From: Micromonospora avicenniae
Lineage (GTDB): Bacteria > Actinomycetota > Actinomycetes > Mycobacteriales > Micromonosporaceae
Reading direction: 5' to 3'
Assembly: GCF_900156065.1 (NCBI RefSeq)
Contig: NZ_FTNF01000016.1
Location: forward strand, 62,001-126,000
DNA: 64,000 nucleotides
Part shown: positions 1 to 7,638 of the stretch, piece after piece
Numbering within the stretch: position 1 is the first letter of the stretch
Layout: each line of letters opens with the position of its first letter
Notes under the pieces: model-generated
Seen by the model: only the letters and a program-made list of their open reading frames with translations
Database searches by the model: none
What the model was told of the DNA's origin: nothing
Position numbers and translations under genes: made by a program

Positions 1-157
1 CGAGCAGGCCCTCCCGGCTGCCGAAGTGGTAGAGCAGCATGCGGTGACTGGTGCCCGCACCGGCGGCGATCTCCCGAAGGCTGAGCCGGCTGAAGCCCCC
101 CTCCTTCAGGAAGGCGACGCACCGGTCGAGCAGCGCGACGCGCGGGTCAGCGGCCAT
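1..157 (-). CDS. TetR-family transcriptional regulator, N-terminal part (runs off left edge)
   Basis: The 52 residues visible, starting MAADPRVALLDRCVAFL, form the N-terminal helix-turn-helix of a TetR regulator: a KEGGFSRLSLREIA helix, then AGTSHRMLLYHFGSREGLL, which is the recognition helix with the family hallmark YHFGSREG. The ligand-binding domain lies outside the window. Its ATG at 157 overlaps the 3' end of the SRPBCC gene (stop at 147), so the two are translationally coupled and probably one transcript. A perfect inverted repeat at 610-627, over the start of the upstream gene, is the likely binding site for this regulator (inference). Confidence 0.85.
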   Translation of the reverse strand, partial: MAADPRVALLDRCVAFLKEGGFSRLSLREIAAGAGTSHRMLLYHFGSREGLL

Positions 158-611
158 CCGCCGTCGCCGTGTCGCCCGCTTCCGGAGCGTCACGCGACTC
201 GGCGGCGGCCTTGAGGCCGGCCGCCTCCAGTCGCACGTACCGCCGGGTCTTCGCCGAGATCAGCAACGCGACCAGCCTGGCGAGTGGACCGGTCTGCCGG
301 ATGCCGATGCTGATCCGGGTCGCCCCGCCCGCCTCGCTCTCCAGCCGGTGGTACGCGACGGTACGCACGCCGGGCGCGTGCGCCTCCCAGACGTACGACT
401 CCCCCTCGCGTACCTCGCGCACCTGCCAGATGTTGACCGGGAGGCCGGGCTGCCGGATGCGGAAACGGTTACCCACGGCGAGCGCCGGACCATCGAGCGG
501 TTCGACGGACGTCATCGACGCCGTCCAGCGTGGATATGCGGTCACGTCCGCGAGCGCGGCCCAGGCACGGCCGCGTCCGGCCGTCGTGACGACAGTCTCC
601 GCGTAATCCAT
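147..611 (-). CDS. SRPBCC-family (polyketide cyclase/dehydrase-like) protein
   Basis: A 154-residue protein starting MDYAETVVTTAGRGRAWAAL, with the START/SRPBCC pattern: an N-terminal strand, a helix containing W-A-x-L-x-D-V-x-x-Y-P-R-W, then beta strands ending in a long C-terminal helix. Such proteins bind hydrophobic ligands in a cavity; no specific substrate can be named. An in-frame ATG lies 8 codons upstream (635), but the start at 611 matches family length and begins exactly where the operator palindrome overlaps, as expected for a leaderless autoregulated transcript. It is first in a two-gene unit with the TetR regulator. The soluble cytoplasmic location is inferred from the lack of a signal peptide. 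Confidence 0.8.
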   Translation of the reverse strand: MDYAETVVTTAGRGRAWAALADVTAYPRWTASMTSVEPLDGPALAVGNRFRIRQPGLPVNIWQVREVREGESYVWEAHAPGVRTVAYHRLESEAGGATRISIGIRQTGPLARLVALLISAKTRRYVRLEAAGLKAAAESRDAPEAGDTATADGR

Positions 612-627
612 GTACCGGATGGTACAT
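610..627. promoter_or_regulatory. Inverted repeat, likely TetR operator
   Basis: ATGTACC-GGAT-GGTACAT is a perfect 7-4-7 inverted repeat that overlaps the start codon (611-609) of the SRPBCC/TetR unit. Position and symmetry fit an autoregulatory TetR operator; binding by the neighbouring regulator is inferred. Confidence 0.6.
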
Positions 628-641
628 CGACGCATCTGCCT

Positions 642-1262
642 CTATTCGAAGCGGGAGGTGTCTCCTGCCCCATGGCGCAGGATCTCCGGCTCGTCCTCGG
701 ACAGGTCGATCACGGTGGTCGGTTCCTTGCCGCACTCGCCGGCGTCGAGCACCGCGTCGACGAGATGGTCGAGCCGTTCCTTGATCTCCCAGCCCTGGGT
801 CATCGGCTCGTCGTCGCCGGGCAGGATCAACGTGCTCGACACCAGCGGCTCGCCGAGTTCGGCCAGGAGCGCCTGGGTGACCGCGTGGTCCGGCACGCGC
901 ACGCCGACGGTGCGCTTGCGGGGATGCAGCATCCGACGCGGCACCTCCCGGGTGGCCGGCAGGATGAACGTGTAGCTGCCGGGAGTCGACGCCTTCACGA
1001 GGCGGAAGACCGAGTTGCTGACCTTGACGAACTGGCCGAGCTGCGCGAAGTCCCGGCACACCAGGGTGAAGTGGTGGCGCTCGTCGAGCTGCCGGATCTG
1101 GCGGATCCGGTCGAGGCCGTCCTGGTTGCCGAGCCGGCAACCGAGGGCGTAGCAGGAGTCGGTGGGGTAGGCGATTAGGCCACCGCCGCGGACCAGGTCG
1201 ACGACCTGGCCGATGGCCCGGGGCTGCGGGTTGTCCGGATGCACGTCGTAGTACCTCGCCAT
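642..1262 (-). CDS. YciO/YrdC/Sua5-family L-threonylcarbamoyladenylate synthase-like protein
   Basis: A 206-residue protein with the YrdC-like fold. GGGLIAYPTDSCYALGCRLGN is the conserved N-terminal nucleotide-binding stretch, IRQIRQLDERHHFTLVCRD follows, and TVGVRVPDH and SSTLILPGDD are the later family motifs. The family makes threonylcarbamoyl-AMP for tRNA t6A37 modification or, in the YciO branch, has a related and less certain role. The short length and PTDSCY/RHHFTL signatures favour the YciO branch over full Sua5 with its extra domain. It is cytoplasmic. It lies 30 bases upstream of the SRPBCC gene on the same strand, but the operator between them suggests separate promoters. Confidence 0.85.
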   Translation of the reverse strand: MARYYDVHPDNPQPRAIGQVVDLVRGGGLIAYPTDSCYALGCRLGNQDGLDRIRQIRQLDERHHFTLVCRDFAQLGQFVKVSNSVFRLVKASTPGSYTFILPATREVPRRMLHPRKRTVGVRVPDHAVTQALLAELGEPLVSSTLILPGDDEPMTQGWEIKERLDHLVDAVLDAGECGKEPTTVIDLSEDEPEILRHGAGDTSRFE

Positions 1263-1309
1263 GCGTCGAGACTAGTGCGCCAGGAAAGCCCGCAGCCCAC
1301 GCGCCGCCG

Positions 1310-2614
1310 TCAGCTTGCGGTGACCTCGCGGGAGGCGTACCGGTTTCGGGCCGAGCCGAGCCCGGAGGCGATCGTGGGCACGCCGAGGGCGACCAGCACC
1401 GCCAGCGGAACCACCCAGCTGCCGGTGGCGTCGTGCAGCGCACCGATAGCGAAGGGGCCGACGGCCGCGAGGATGTACCCGGAGCACTGCGCCATGCTCG
1501 ACAGTTGTGCGGCGTGCCGGGCGTCCGGCGCGCGCAGCACGATGAACATCACCGACAGGCTCAGACCGGCGCCCTGCCCCACACCCAGCAACGCCATCCA
1601 CAGATAGGTGTTCGCTCCCGGCTCCACCAGGAGGCCGGCAAAAGCGACCATGGTCAGCAGGGCGCTCAGCAGCACCAGCACGCCGGGATGGAACCAACGG
1701 TGGGCCAGCATCGGGGTGAACAACGCTCCGACGATGGCGGCCAGGCTGGAGAAGGAGAGCATCCAGCCGGCCGTACCGGACGACATCCCCGTGCCGGTGA
1801 GAACCGTCGGCAGCCACGCCGCCGCGGAATAGAAGACCAGCGACTGGGCCGCGAAGTAGAACGCCACGAACCACGCCACGGGATGCGTCCAGAGCCCGCG
1901 TACCACCTGGTCACTGACGTCGCCACCGGGCGACCGGGACATACCCGCGCGCTCGCCCGCGGTCCGGTGCCGCAGCTGCGGCAGCCACACGAGCACAGCC
2001 AGCACGGCGAGGACACCCCACATCGCCAGGGCCGACCGCCAGCCGAAGTGCAGGGCGTTCTGGATCGGCAGGGTCACGCCGGCCGCGAGCGCCGCGCCGA
2101 GGAACAGCGACATGGTGTAGATGCCCGACATGAGGGCGACCCGGGACCGGAACTCCTGCTTGATCACGCCGGGGAGCAGCACGTTGGCCACGGCGATCGC
2201 CGCGCCGACGACCAGGGTGCCGATCAGCAGCATGCTCGTGGGATGCAGCAGCCGCAGGACGGTTCCGGCGGCCAGCAGCACCATCATGACCAGAAGTACG
2301 GGGTTCACCCCGAACCGGCGTCCGATGCGGGGCGCGAACGGGGCCAGCAGCCCGAAACAGAGCAGGGGAAGGGTGGTGAGCAGACCGGCCATCCCGGTCG
2401 ACATGCCGGTGTCGGCACGCATGGCGTCGAGCAGCGGCGAGACCGCCACCACCCCGGGACGGAGGTTCATGGCGAGCAGCACCAGACCGACGGCGAGCAG
2501 AGCCGCCGATCGTGTGCGGACCGGCCGGCGGCGGCCGGCCGGGAGATCGGCCGGCGGCGCCGCCGAAGTGAGCGGTGCGCCGTGCTCCACGGCCACTGGT
2601 GGATCGATGGACAT
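1310..2614 (-). CDS. MFS transporter, CynX/NimT (cyanate permease) family
   Basis: A 434-residue, roughly 12-helix integral membrane protein. The early sequence LLAMNLRPGVVAVSPLL followed by GLLTTLPLLCFGLLAPFAP is the diagnostic N-terminal signature of the CynX/NimT branch (cyanate, 2-nitroimidazole and similar exporters). A central cytoplasmic loop follows helix 6 (RHRTAGERAGMSRSPGG). The start MSIDPPVAVEH gives a short Pro/Arg-rich tail before helix 1. The substrate cannot be assigned. No cyanase gene is nearby; a TetR gene lies about 315 bases upstream on the same strand and may control it. Confidence 0.85.
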   Translation of the reverse strand: MSIDPPVAVEHGAPLTSAAPPADLPAGRRRPVRTRSAALLAVGLVLLAMNLRPGVVAVSPLLDAMRADTGMSTGMAGLLTTLPLLCFGLLAPFAPRIGRRFGVNPVLLVMMVLLAAGTVLRLLHPTSMLLIGTLVVGAAIAVANVLLPGVIKQEFRSRVALMSGIYTMSLFLGAALAAGVTLPIQNALHFGWRSALAMWGVLAVLAVLVWLPQLRHRTAGERAGMSRSPGGDVSDQVVRGLWTHPVAWFVAFYFAAQSLVFYSAAAWLPTVLTGTGMSSGTAGWMLSFSSLAAIVGALFTPMLAHRWFHPGVLVLLSALLTMVAFAGLLVEPGANTYLWMALLGVGQGAGLSLSVMFIVLRAPDARHAAQLSSMAQCSGYILAAVGPFAIGALHDATGSWVVPLAVLVALGVPTIASGLGSARNRYASREVTAS

Positions 2615-2929
2615 TCGGGTTCTCCTCGAGCAGTGGCTGCCGGCCTACGCGCCGGACAGTGATTTGGTCTCCGTGAATCGCCATGGCGGACGGGTCCCGC
2701 GCCGCAGCGCCTTTGCCGACCGGCGTGCCGTTTCCGGGCACGACGAAGCGCGGCGCGTCCAGGAAGACATCGGGACGTGCCGAAGCGAGCGGACGCGCGG
2801 GTGCGCGCCAGCTGGTTGTCAGGTGTGCCGGCGGGAGTCGCCGCCGAGTGGAAGGTCGATCAGCCGCCGACCGCGGCTCAGCGCCGGCGTCCCTGATCTC
2901 GGCGCGTCACCACGGCTGCGGCGGCCGAC
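2615..2929. other. Intergenic stretch, no gene recognised
   Basis: This 315-base interval lies between the TetR stop (2930) and the MFS start (2614). No frame reads as a recognisable protein, and no strong hairpin or obvious promoter was identified. It must hold the 5' region of the MFS gene if that gene is not read through from the TetR gene. Confidence 0.5.
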
Positions 2930-3517
2930 TCACCCGGCACTGGGCGCGGCGGCCTTGAGCAGCGCCAGGGCGCCCCGCACGGCACGTTCGTACGGCACGA
3001 CCGACTGCTCCGCCCGGGCCAGGGCGTACCCGCCCTGCACCACCGCCGCGAGGGTGTCGGCCGTCTCCTCGGCGTCGAGTTCCGGGGCGAACTCGCCGGC
3101 CGCCCTGCCCTCTTCGATCACGTCGACGAGGAACTTGTGCAGGAGCGCGAAGGTCTCCCGGACCGGCTCGCGGAGCTGGTCGTTGACGACCACCTCCGGG
3201 TCGGCGACCAGCCGGCCCACCCGGCACCCGCGGAGCGCGTCGCGCTCCCGCAACAGGTACGCGGCGATCCGGTCGAACGCCGTCCCCTCGCCGGTGAGGA
3301 CGGACCTCAGCTCCTCCTGCATCAACGCGGCGCTGTGTCGCTCGGCGGCCAGAACCAGGTCCCCTTTGCCCTGGAAGTGGTGGTACATGCTGCCCTGTCC
3401 GACTCCGGACCGGCGCAGGATCGCCGCCGGGCTGACACCCACGTACCCGCGCTCCCAGAGCAGCTCGGAGGTTCCCTCGATCAGACGCTCACGCGCGTCG
3501 TCCTGTTGTCTGGCCAC
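2930..3517 (-). CDS. TetR-family transcriptional regulator
   Basis: A 195-residue regulator read from a GTG at 3517. The DNA-binding domain spans about residues 8-55 (RERLIEGTSELLWERGYVGV, then ILRRSGVGQGSMYHHFQGKG; the SMYHHFQGK segment is typical of the AcrR/YxaF-like subgroup). The C-terminal half carries RDALRGCRVGRLVAD and EEGRAAGEFAPELDAEE, resembling the TetR_C domain of redox- or drug-responsive members such as YxaF/LmrA. A strong palindrome sits 8 bases upstream of the start, so it is probably autoregulated. Its likely target is the downstream MFS exporter gene (inference). Confidence 0.85.
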   Translation of the reverse strand: MARQQDDARERLIEGTSELLWERGYVGVSPAAILRRSGVGQGSMYHHFQGKGDLVLAAERHSAALMQEELRSVLTGEGTAFDRIAAYLLRERDALRGCRVGRLVADPEVVVNDQLREPVRETFALLHKFLVDVIEEGRAAGEFAPELDAEETADTLAAVVQGGYALARAEQSVVPYERAVRGALALLKAAAPSAG

Positions 3518-3524
3518 CCCACCA

Positions 3525-3546
3525 CCATACCTACTAGTACGTATGG
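3525..3546. promoter_or_regulatory. 22-bp palindrome, likely TetR operator
   Basis: CCATAC (3525-3530) and GTATGG (3541-3546) flank a perfect TACTAGTA core (3532-3539), making a near-perfect 22-bp palindrome broken only at 3531 and 3540. It lies just upstream of the GTG start of the TetR gene, the classic position for an autoregulatory site. Confidence 0.65.
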
Positions 3547-3587
3547 CAACCAGGTGACGTACCTCGCGGCTGGGTTTCCGCTTCGCT

Positions 3588-4787
3588 CTACCCCGCGAAC
3601 CTCTTGATCGACGGCGGCTCGTTGACGTCCGGGCCGAAGAACTTGAAGACCACCAGGTCGGTGTCGCCGGTGTTCTCCACCGTGTGCGGGGCCGCCGCCA
3701 CCGCGTGACTCACCAGCAACTCGTCCCGGTCGGCGTCGCCGCCGCGCACGTCGAGCCCGCAATACCGCCCGGCACCCGACCAGACCAGGATCGAGTACAC
3801 CCCGTTCTCGGTCGCCGTGTGCTGTCCCCCGGGCGGCACGACGAGCTTCTTCCCGCTGAACTTCGGGGTGTTGTAGAAGATCCACCACTCGGCGCCGCCG
3901 CCGTCGGTGGCGATCGGCTGCGGGCTCAGGTGGTTGTTCTCGTAGAAATACGGGTCGCCGTTGAGCTCCCACTCCACGAAGTTGAGCGGGAAGCGTTCGC
4001 CATGCGCCTCGCGGTCGGCCGGGCGTACGTCGTGGAAGAGCAGTTCCTTGGAGATGATCCGGCCGGCGTTGAGCGCCTGGAACATCGCGAAGACGTCCGA
4101 GTCCTCCTGCAGCTCCACGGTGAGCGCCGTACCCGGCCCGTGCAGCACCCCGGAGGGCACCTGGAACCCCTCGTCCGGCACCTGCAACTCGGCACGTGAA
4201 TGCCGCAGAATCAGGTCGCTGTCCCAGTCGACCAGGTACGGCAGGAGCACGTCGTACGCGCCCTCACGGACGATCCACGGATGCACCCCGAAGAACGTCT
4301 CCGGGTGCGGGCCGGCGTCGACACCGGACGGGAAGTAGTACGCCTCGTCCTTCGACCGGCGGCCCAGCAGCTCGGCGAACCGTTGCGGCGGATGGATGTG
4401 GTACGGAATCCGCGCGCCGTAGTCGAGCAGCTTCGCCAGCCGCCCGAGACCCTGCGGATGGCTCGCCGCGTACGCCTCCCCCATGATCGCACCGGGGTCG
4501 GCCGCCACGGCATCCCGCAACGTCATCCGGGGCCGGCCCGACGAGTCGACGACCCGGCTGAGCCCCTCGTCGTCCGGGCCGATCCGGTTGTCCGCCTTCG
4601 TCGTCGAGCCCAGCCACCGCTCGCAGAGGAAGCCCCGCTCCCCCAGGTCGTACGCGTCCTCGGGCAGACCGAACCGCCGGCCGGGCGGCACCAGGTCCCG
4701 CGCCACGAACGCCGGCGCGAGCCGCAGCACTCCCCCACCGTCGTTCAGCAACTCCTCGACCAGTTGGCGGGGCGACGAGACGCTCAT
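3588..4787 (-). CDS. Cupin / class I mannose-6-phosphate isomerase-like protein
   Basis: A 399-residue protein of two cupin-like halves. The first half has IPYHIHPPQRFAELLGRRSKDEAYYF, a metal-binding H-x-H plus E arrangement as in class I phosphomannose isomerases. Later come EGFQVPSGVLHGPGTALTVEL (second metal histidine) and a C-terminal VPPGGQHTATENG cupin barrel. Sugar isomerisation is plausible but the exact substrate is unknown. The start MSVSSPRQLVEELLND at 4787 is chosen because its ATG overlaps, as ATGA, the stop of an upstream permease remnant; the open frame further upstream is that remnant read in the wrong frame. The coupling shows this was the last gene of a carbohydrate uptake operon. 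Confidence 0.8.
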   Translation of the reverse strand: MSVSSPRQLVEELLNDGGGVLRLAPAFVARDLVPPGRRFGLPEDAYDLGERGFLCERWLGSTTKADNRIGPDDEGLSRVVDSSGRPRMTLRDAVAADPGAIMGEAYAASHPQGLGRLAKLLDYGARIPYHIHPPQRFAELLGRRSKDEAYYFPSGVDAGPHPETFFGVHPWIVREGAYDVLLPYLVDWDSDLILRHSRAELQVPDEGFQVPSGVLHGPGTALTVELQEDSDVFAMFQALNAGRIISKELLFHDVRPADREAHGERFPLNFVEWELNGDPYFYENNHLSPQPIATDGGGAEWWIFYNTPKFSGKKLVVPPGGQHTATENGVYSILVWSGAGRYCGLDVRGGDADRDELLVSHAVAAAPHTVENTGDTDLVVFKFFGPDVNEPPSIKRFAG

Positions 4788-4990
4788 CCCCTGGGTCCAC
4801 TCATCAAGGCGCCCTGGATGAACCGGCGCTGGAACACCGGGAACGCGACGATCATGGGAAGCGCGGCGACGGCCGAGCCGACCATCGGCAGGTTCCAGGA
4901 CGTCCGATTCTTGAGCACGAACAATGCTAGGCCGAGCGGCGCGGTGCATTCGTCGGAACGGGCGAGGACGATCAGCGGCCAACCGATCGA
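4784..4990 (-). pseudogene. 3' remnant of a carbohydrate ABC-transporter permease (MalG-like)
   Basis: Translation of 4984-4784 on the minus strand gives about 66 residues beginning GWPLIVLARSDECTAPLGLA and ending LPMIVAFPVFQRRFIQG...SGPRG then stop. This is the characteristic C-terminal end of a MalG-type sugar permease: short periplasmic loop, P-L-G-L motif, last transmembrane helix, F-Q-R-x-F-I-x-G tail. The stop overlaps the cupin start (ATGA). No start codon or remaining permease sequence exists upstream; the next gene is the 3' end of a nucleoside hydrolase at 5073. The N-terminal three quarters, and any partner transporter genes, have been lost by deletion or rearrangement. Confidence 0.8.
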
Positions 4991-5072
4991 TGCGGTACCT
5001 CACCCCAGGCATCGCGCCGGCTCACCTCGGCAGCGCCCGGCTCGCCCTACGCGTGCTTCACCCGTCTGACGC

Positions 5073-5984
5073 TCAGCGGCGATCGACCCGGGCGCCGTGC
5101 GGCGCGGCGTCGAGGATCGTCAGGTAGTGGTCGAGGAAGGCCTCCGGGCGCACCCCGACCGCCACCTCGTGCGGCCCCCGCCCGCCCTGCTCCGCGGCCC
5201 GCCACGTCGTAACTCCCGCCGCCGGCCAGGCCGCAGGGTCGACCGTCACCTCGCCGGAGGCGAACACGCACAGCTCCGGGTCGAACAGCGTCGCCGCAGC
5301 CAGCGGATCGTGGAACGTGACCTCGCGACGCTCGGCGAACCACGACGCGGCCATGTCCGCTACCGGACGCAACAGCGGGGTGGTGCAGTGCTCCAGGAAC
5401 GCGTCGGCCTCCATCCGCACCCGAGTCGTCACGTCGAGACCGAGCGAGCGGTGCACCGGCACCCGGGCCGCGTACACGCGCGCCGCCGCGTGCGGGTCGC
5501 AGCGGATGTTCCACTCCGGGCCCGGCACCGTGGTGAACGCCCCGCCCATCAGCACCAGCGACCCCAGCAACGACGGGATCTCCGGGTCCACAGCGAAGAG
5601 CAACGCGACGTTCGTCAGCGGGCCGATCGCCAGCAACGTGACCTCACCCGGCCGCGCCCGGATCGTCCGCCGCAGGAACTCCACCGCCTCACCCGCCGGA
5701 AACGACGACTCGTGGTCCCACCTGGGCAGGGCGGTCGCCTGCGGCGGTGGACCCTGCACCGGCGGACCGGCCAGCGGCTCGGCGGCCCCCGGATAGATCG
5801 GCACCGTACGCCCCGCGGCCCGGCACAGCACGCTCGCGAGAGCGGCGCGGCGCGCCGGCTCGGCGGTCACCGTGGTGATGCCGAGCAGTTCGCAACGCGG
5901 CTGCGCGAGCAGGTACGCAAGGCAGGCGGCATCGTCGATGTCGTTGCCGATGTCGGTGTCCAACAGGACCGGAGTGCTCTCCAT
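5073..5984 (-). CDS. Nucleoside hydrolase (IunH family)
   Basis: A 303-residue hydrolase beginning MESTPVLLDTDIGNDIDDAA; DTDIGNDIDD is the Ca2+-binding aspartate cluster that defines inosine-uridine nucleoside N-ribohydrolases. LLAIGPLTNVALLF and LVLMGGAF are the other core motifs, and EWNIRCDPHAAARV carries the substrate- and metal-binding N and D residues. It cleaves the N-glycosidic bond of nucleosides or similar ribosides; specificity is not evident. It is cytoplasmic. The start is taken at MESTP because the open frame above it lacks family similarity. Its 3' end abuts the permease remnant, near a probable rearrangement junction. Confidence 0.9.
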   Translation of the reverse strand: MESTPVLLDTDIGNDIDDAACLAYLLAQPRCELLGITTVTAEPARRAALASVLCRAAGRTVPIYPGAAEPLAGPPVQGPPPQATALPRWDHESSFPAGEAVEFLRRTIRARPGEVTLLAIGPLTNVALLFAVDPEIPSLLGSLVLMGGAFTTVPGPEWNIRCDPHAAARVYAARVPVHRSLGLDVTTRVRMEADAFLEHCTTPLLRPVADMAASWFAERREVTFHDPLAAATLFDPELCVFASGEVTVDPAAWPAAGVTTWRAAEQGGRGPHEVAVGVRPEAFLDHYLTILDAAPHGARVDRR

Positions 5985-6452
5985 GGCGGGTCGATTATCC
6001 AAACGGACGGGCCGGAGGCAGCGGGACTCAGCCCGGTCTGCGCGGCCCGCGCGGCCAATGTACGGCCCGCTGCGACGAGTGGACGGTTCCCCACGATGAG
6101 TGGCACACCGGTCCGCGCCCTTCGCGGCAGGTGTCCGACGTATCGGTGGCGTGAAAAACCGGTCCCGGCGCGTACCGAGGGCGTCAAGATCCTTGCTCAC
6201 GGCCGGGCAGCCGAGGTGTGCTCGTGACGTCGGGGCAATCGAACCCCGACAGGGTGAAAGGACGACGTCGGTCCCCTCGAAACGGCGAATCTCTCGAACT
6301 GTTCAAGGCGGGTCGGTGCGGTCCAGACAGCGCAACGACACCGCCTCGGCGGAGCGCAGGTCCGCCACCCGTCCCTTTCAGCCTCCACGCGGCAGGTCCC
6401 CGCCGGTTCGGCCGGGACCTGCCGCGGCCCCATCCGGCAGAAAGCAACGACT
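5985..6452. other. Divergent intergenic region
   Basis: 468 bases between the nucleoside hydrolase (minus) and the YbaB-like small gene (plus). No convincing coding frame was found. A small hairpin, GTCGGGG (6229-6235) with CCCCGAC (6244-6250), is the only clear structure. Promoters for both flanking genes must lie here, but none could be assigned. Confidence 0.45.
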
Positions 6453-6662
6453 GTGTACGACATCATCGAATCGGGCATTACCGCCGCCGATCCCGCCGGG
6501 TACGTCGAGGCCACCGTCCGGCCCGACGGACGCCTCGCGGCCCTGCGGATCGACCCCCGCGCCACGTACGACCTCACCGCTGCCGAGCTGGCCGGTGCCT
6601 GCATCGAGGCGATCCAGCACGCCTGCTCGGCGCTGCCCGATACCAGCCATCACCCGCGCTGA
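6453..6662 (+). CDS. Small YbaB/EbfC-like protein
   Basis: A 69-residue protein read from GTG: MYDIIESGITAADPAGYVEA, then TVRPDGRLAALRIDPRA, then TAAELAGACIEAIQHA. The strand-turn-strand V-x-A-T-V-x-x-D-G-R-L-x-x-L-R-I-D-P-R followed by a helix resembles the conserved half of YbaB/EbfC nucleoid-associated proteins common in actinobacteria; the usual N-terminal helix is very short here. It ends 11 bases before the SDR start, with a GAGG-type ribosome binding site between, so the two are probably cotranscribed. Function is not known; similarity is judged by eye only. Confidence 0.5.
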   Translation: MYDIIESGITAADPAGYVEATVRPDGRLAALRIDPRATYDLTAAELAGACIEAIQHACSALPDTSHHPR

Positions 6663-6673
6663 GGCGAGAGACC

Positions 6674-7555
6674 ATGCCCACCATCACCGCCGACCCCGTA
6701 CCCACCGTCACCGCGCTACCCGAGCGGAGTCGCAGCCCGCTACGGCACCCGCCCCGCCGCAGGACAGCGTTCGTCACCGGCGCCGCCGAGGGCATCGGCT
6801 ACGCCGTCGCCGCACGGCTGACCGCCATGGGATGGCGGGTGCTGCTGCACGCCCGTACCGCCGCCGAGGGCGCGGTGGCCGTCGACCGGCTGATCAGTCA
6901 GGGCGCCGACCCGGAACGGCTACGGCCGATCGCGGCCGACTTCACCCGGTTGGCCGAGGTTCGCGACCTCGCCGACCAGGTCACGTCCCCACTGGACCTG
7001 CTGGTCAACAACGCCGCCGTCGCCGGTGACACCCGGCGCGTGCAGACGGCCGACGGCCACGAGCTGACCTGGCAGGTCGACTATCTCGCCCCGTACCTGT
7101 TGACCCGGTTGTTGCTGCCCGCACTGACCGCGGCCGACGGGCCCCGGGTGGTCAACCTCTCGTCGAGCCTGCACCGGATGGGAAACCTGCCCTGGGACGA
7201 CCTCGACCGCGCCGGGCGCTACTCACCGGTCGCGGCCTACGCCCAGGCGAAGCTGGCCCTCACCGTGTTCGGCGCCGAACTGGCCGAACGCGTCGACGGG
7301 CTGACCGCAGTGAACGTGCACCCCGGCGTGGTGCGGACTTCCCTGACCCACCTCTACAGCCGCAGCGGCGCCCCCGTCGAGGACGGCGCGTTGGCGGTGC
7401 TGCGCGCAGCGGTCAGTGACACCGTCAACGGCGGCTACTACGAGGGCACACTGCGGGCCGTCCCGGCCCCGATCGTCGGCGACCGCTCCTGCGCGCGGCG
7501 ACTCTGGCGGCTCAGCGACCGGTTGGTCGGTCTGGACCTGCTCAGCCACGCCTGA
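6674..7555 (+). CDS. Short-chain dehydrogenase/reductase (SDR)
   Basis: A 293-residue protein preceded by GAGGCGAGAG as ribosome binding site. The Rossmann cofactor motif TGAAEGIG is at about residues 35-42, the structural NNAAV near 115, the catalytic serine region NLSSSLHRM near 160, and the active-site YAQAK at about 188. These are the classical SDR elements for an NAD(P)H-dependent oxidoreductase, closest to the retinol-dehydrogenase/WWOX-like group (VNVHPGVVRTSL). The N-terminal 30 residues (Pro/Arg-rich) are an extension of the fold. The substrate is unknown. It follows the YbaB-like gene and ends at a hairpin. Confidence 0.85.
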   Translation: MPTITADPVPTVTALPERSRSPLRHPPRRRTAFVTGAAEGIGYAVAARLTAMGWRVLLHARTAAEGAVAVDRLISQGADPERLRPIAADFTRLAEVRDLADQVTSPLDLLVNNAAVAGDTRRVQTADGHELTWQVDYLAPYLLTRLLLPALTAADGPRVVNLSSSLHRMGNLPWDDLDRAGRYSPVAAYAQAKLALTVFGAELAERVDGLTAVNVHPGVVRTSLTHLYSRSGAPVEDGALAVLRAAVSDTVNGGYYEGTLRAVPAPIVGDRSCARRLWRLSDRLVGLDLLSHA

Positions 7556-7581
7556 CTCCTCGCCCGGCGCCCGCTACCCGC

Positions 7582-7617
7582 GCCGCCGGACCCCGGAAGC
7601 ACACGGGGCCCGGCGGC
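7582..7617. terminator. Bidirectional hairpin terminator
   Basis: A GC-rich inverted repeat (7582-7594 with 7605-7617, one mismatch, 10-base loop) lies between the convergent SDR and amidohydrolase genes, where a shared terminator is expected. There is no T-tract. Confidence 0.5.
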
Positions 7618-7638
7618 AGAGCGGGTGCGGCTGAGTCG

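Noticed and set aside
51..1178. Long plus-strand open frame (375 codons) over the first genes
   Set aside because: It runs antisense to the clear SRPBCC and YciO genes, is Arg/Gly/Pro-rich and has no recognisable motif; long antisense frames are common at this GC content.
4788..5012. N-terminal extension of the cupin gene up to 5012
   Set aside because: The extra 75 residues are a wrong-frame reading of the permease remnant; the ATGA overlap at 4787 fixes the true start.
6229..6250. T-arm-like hairpin suggesting a tRNA upstream of the YbaB-like gene
   Set aside because: Only one stem-loop is present; no acceptor, D or anticodon arms could be found around it.
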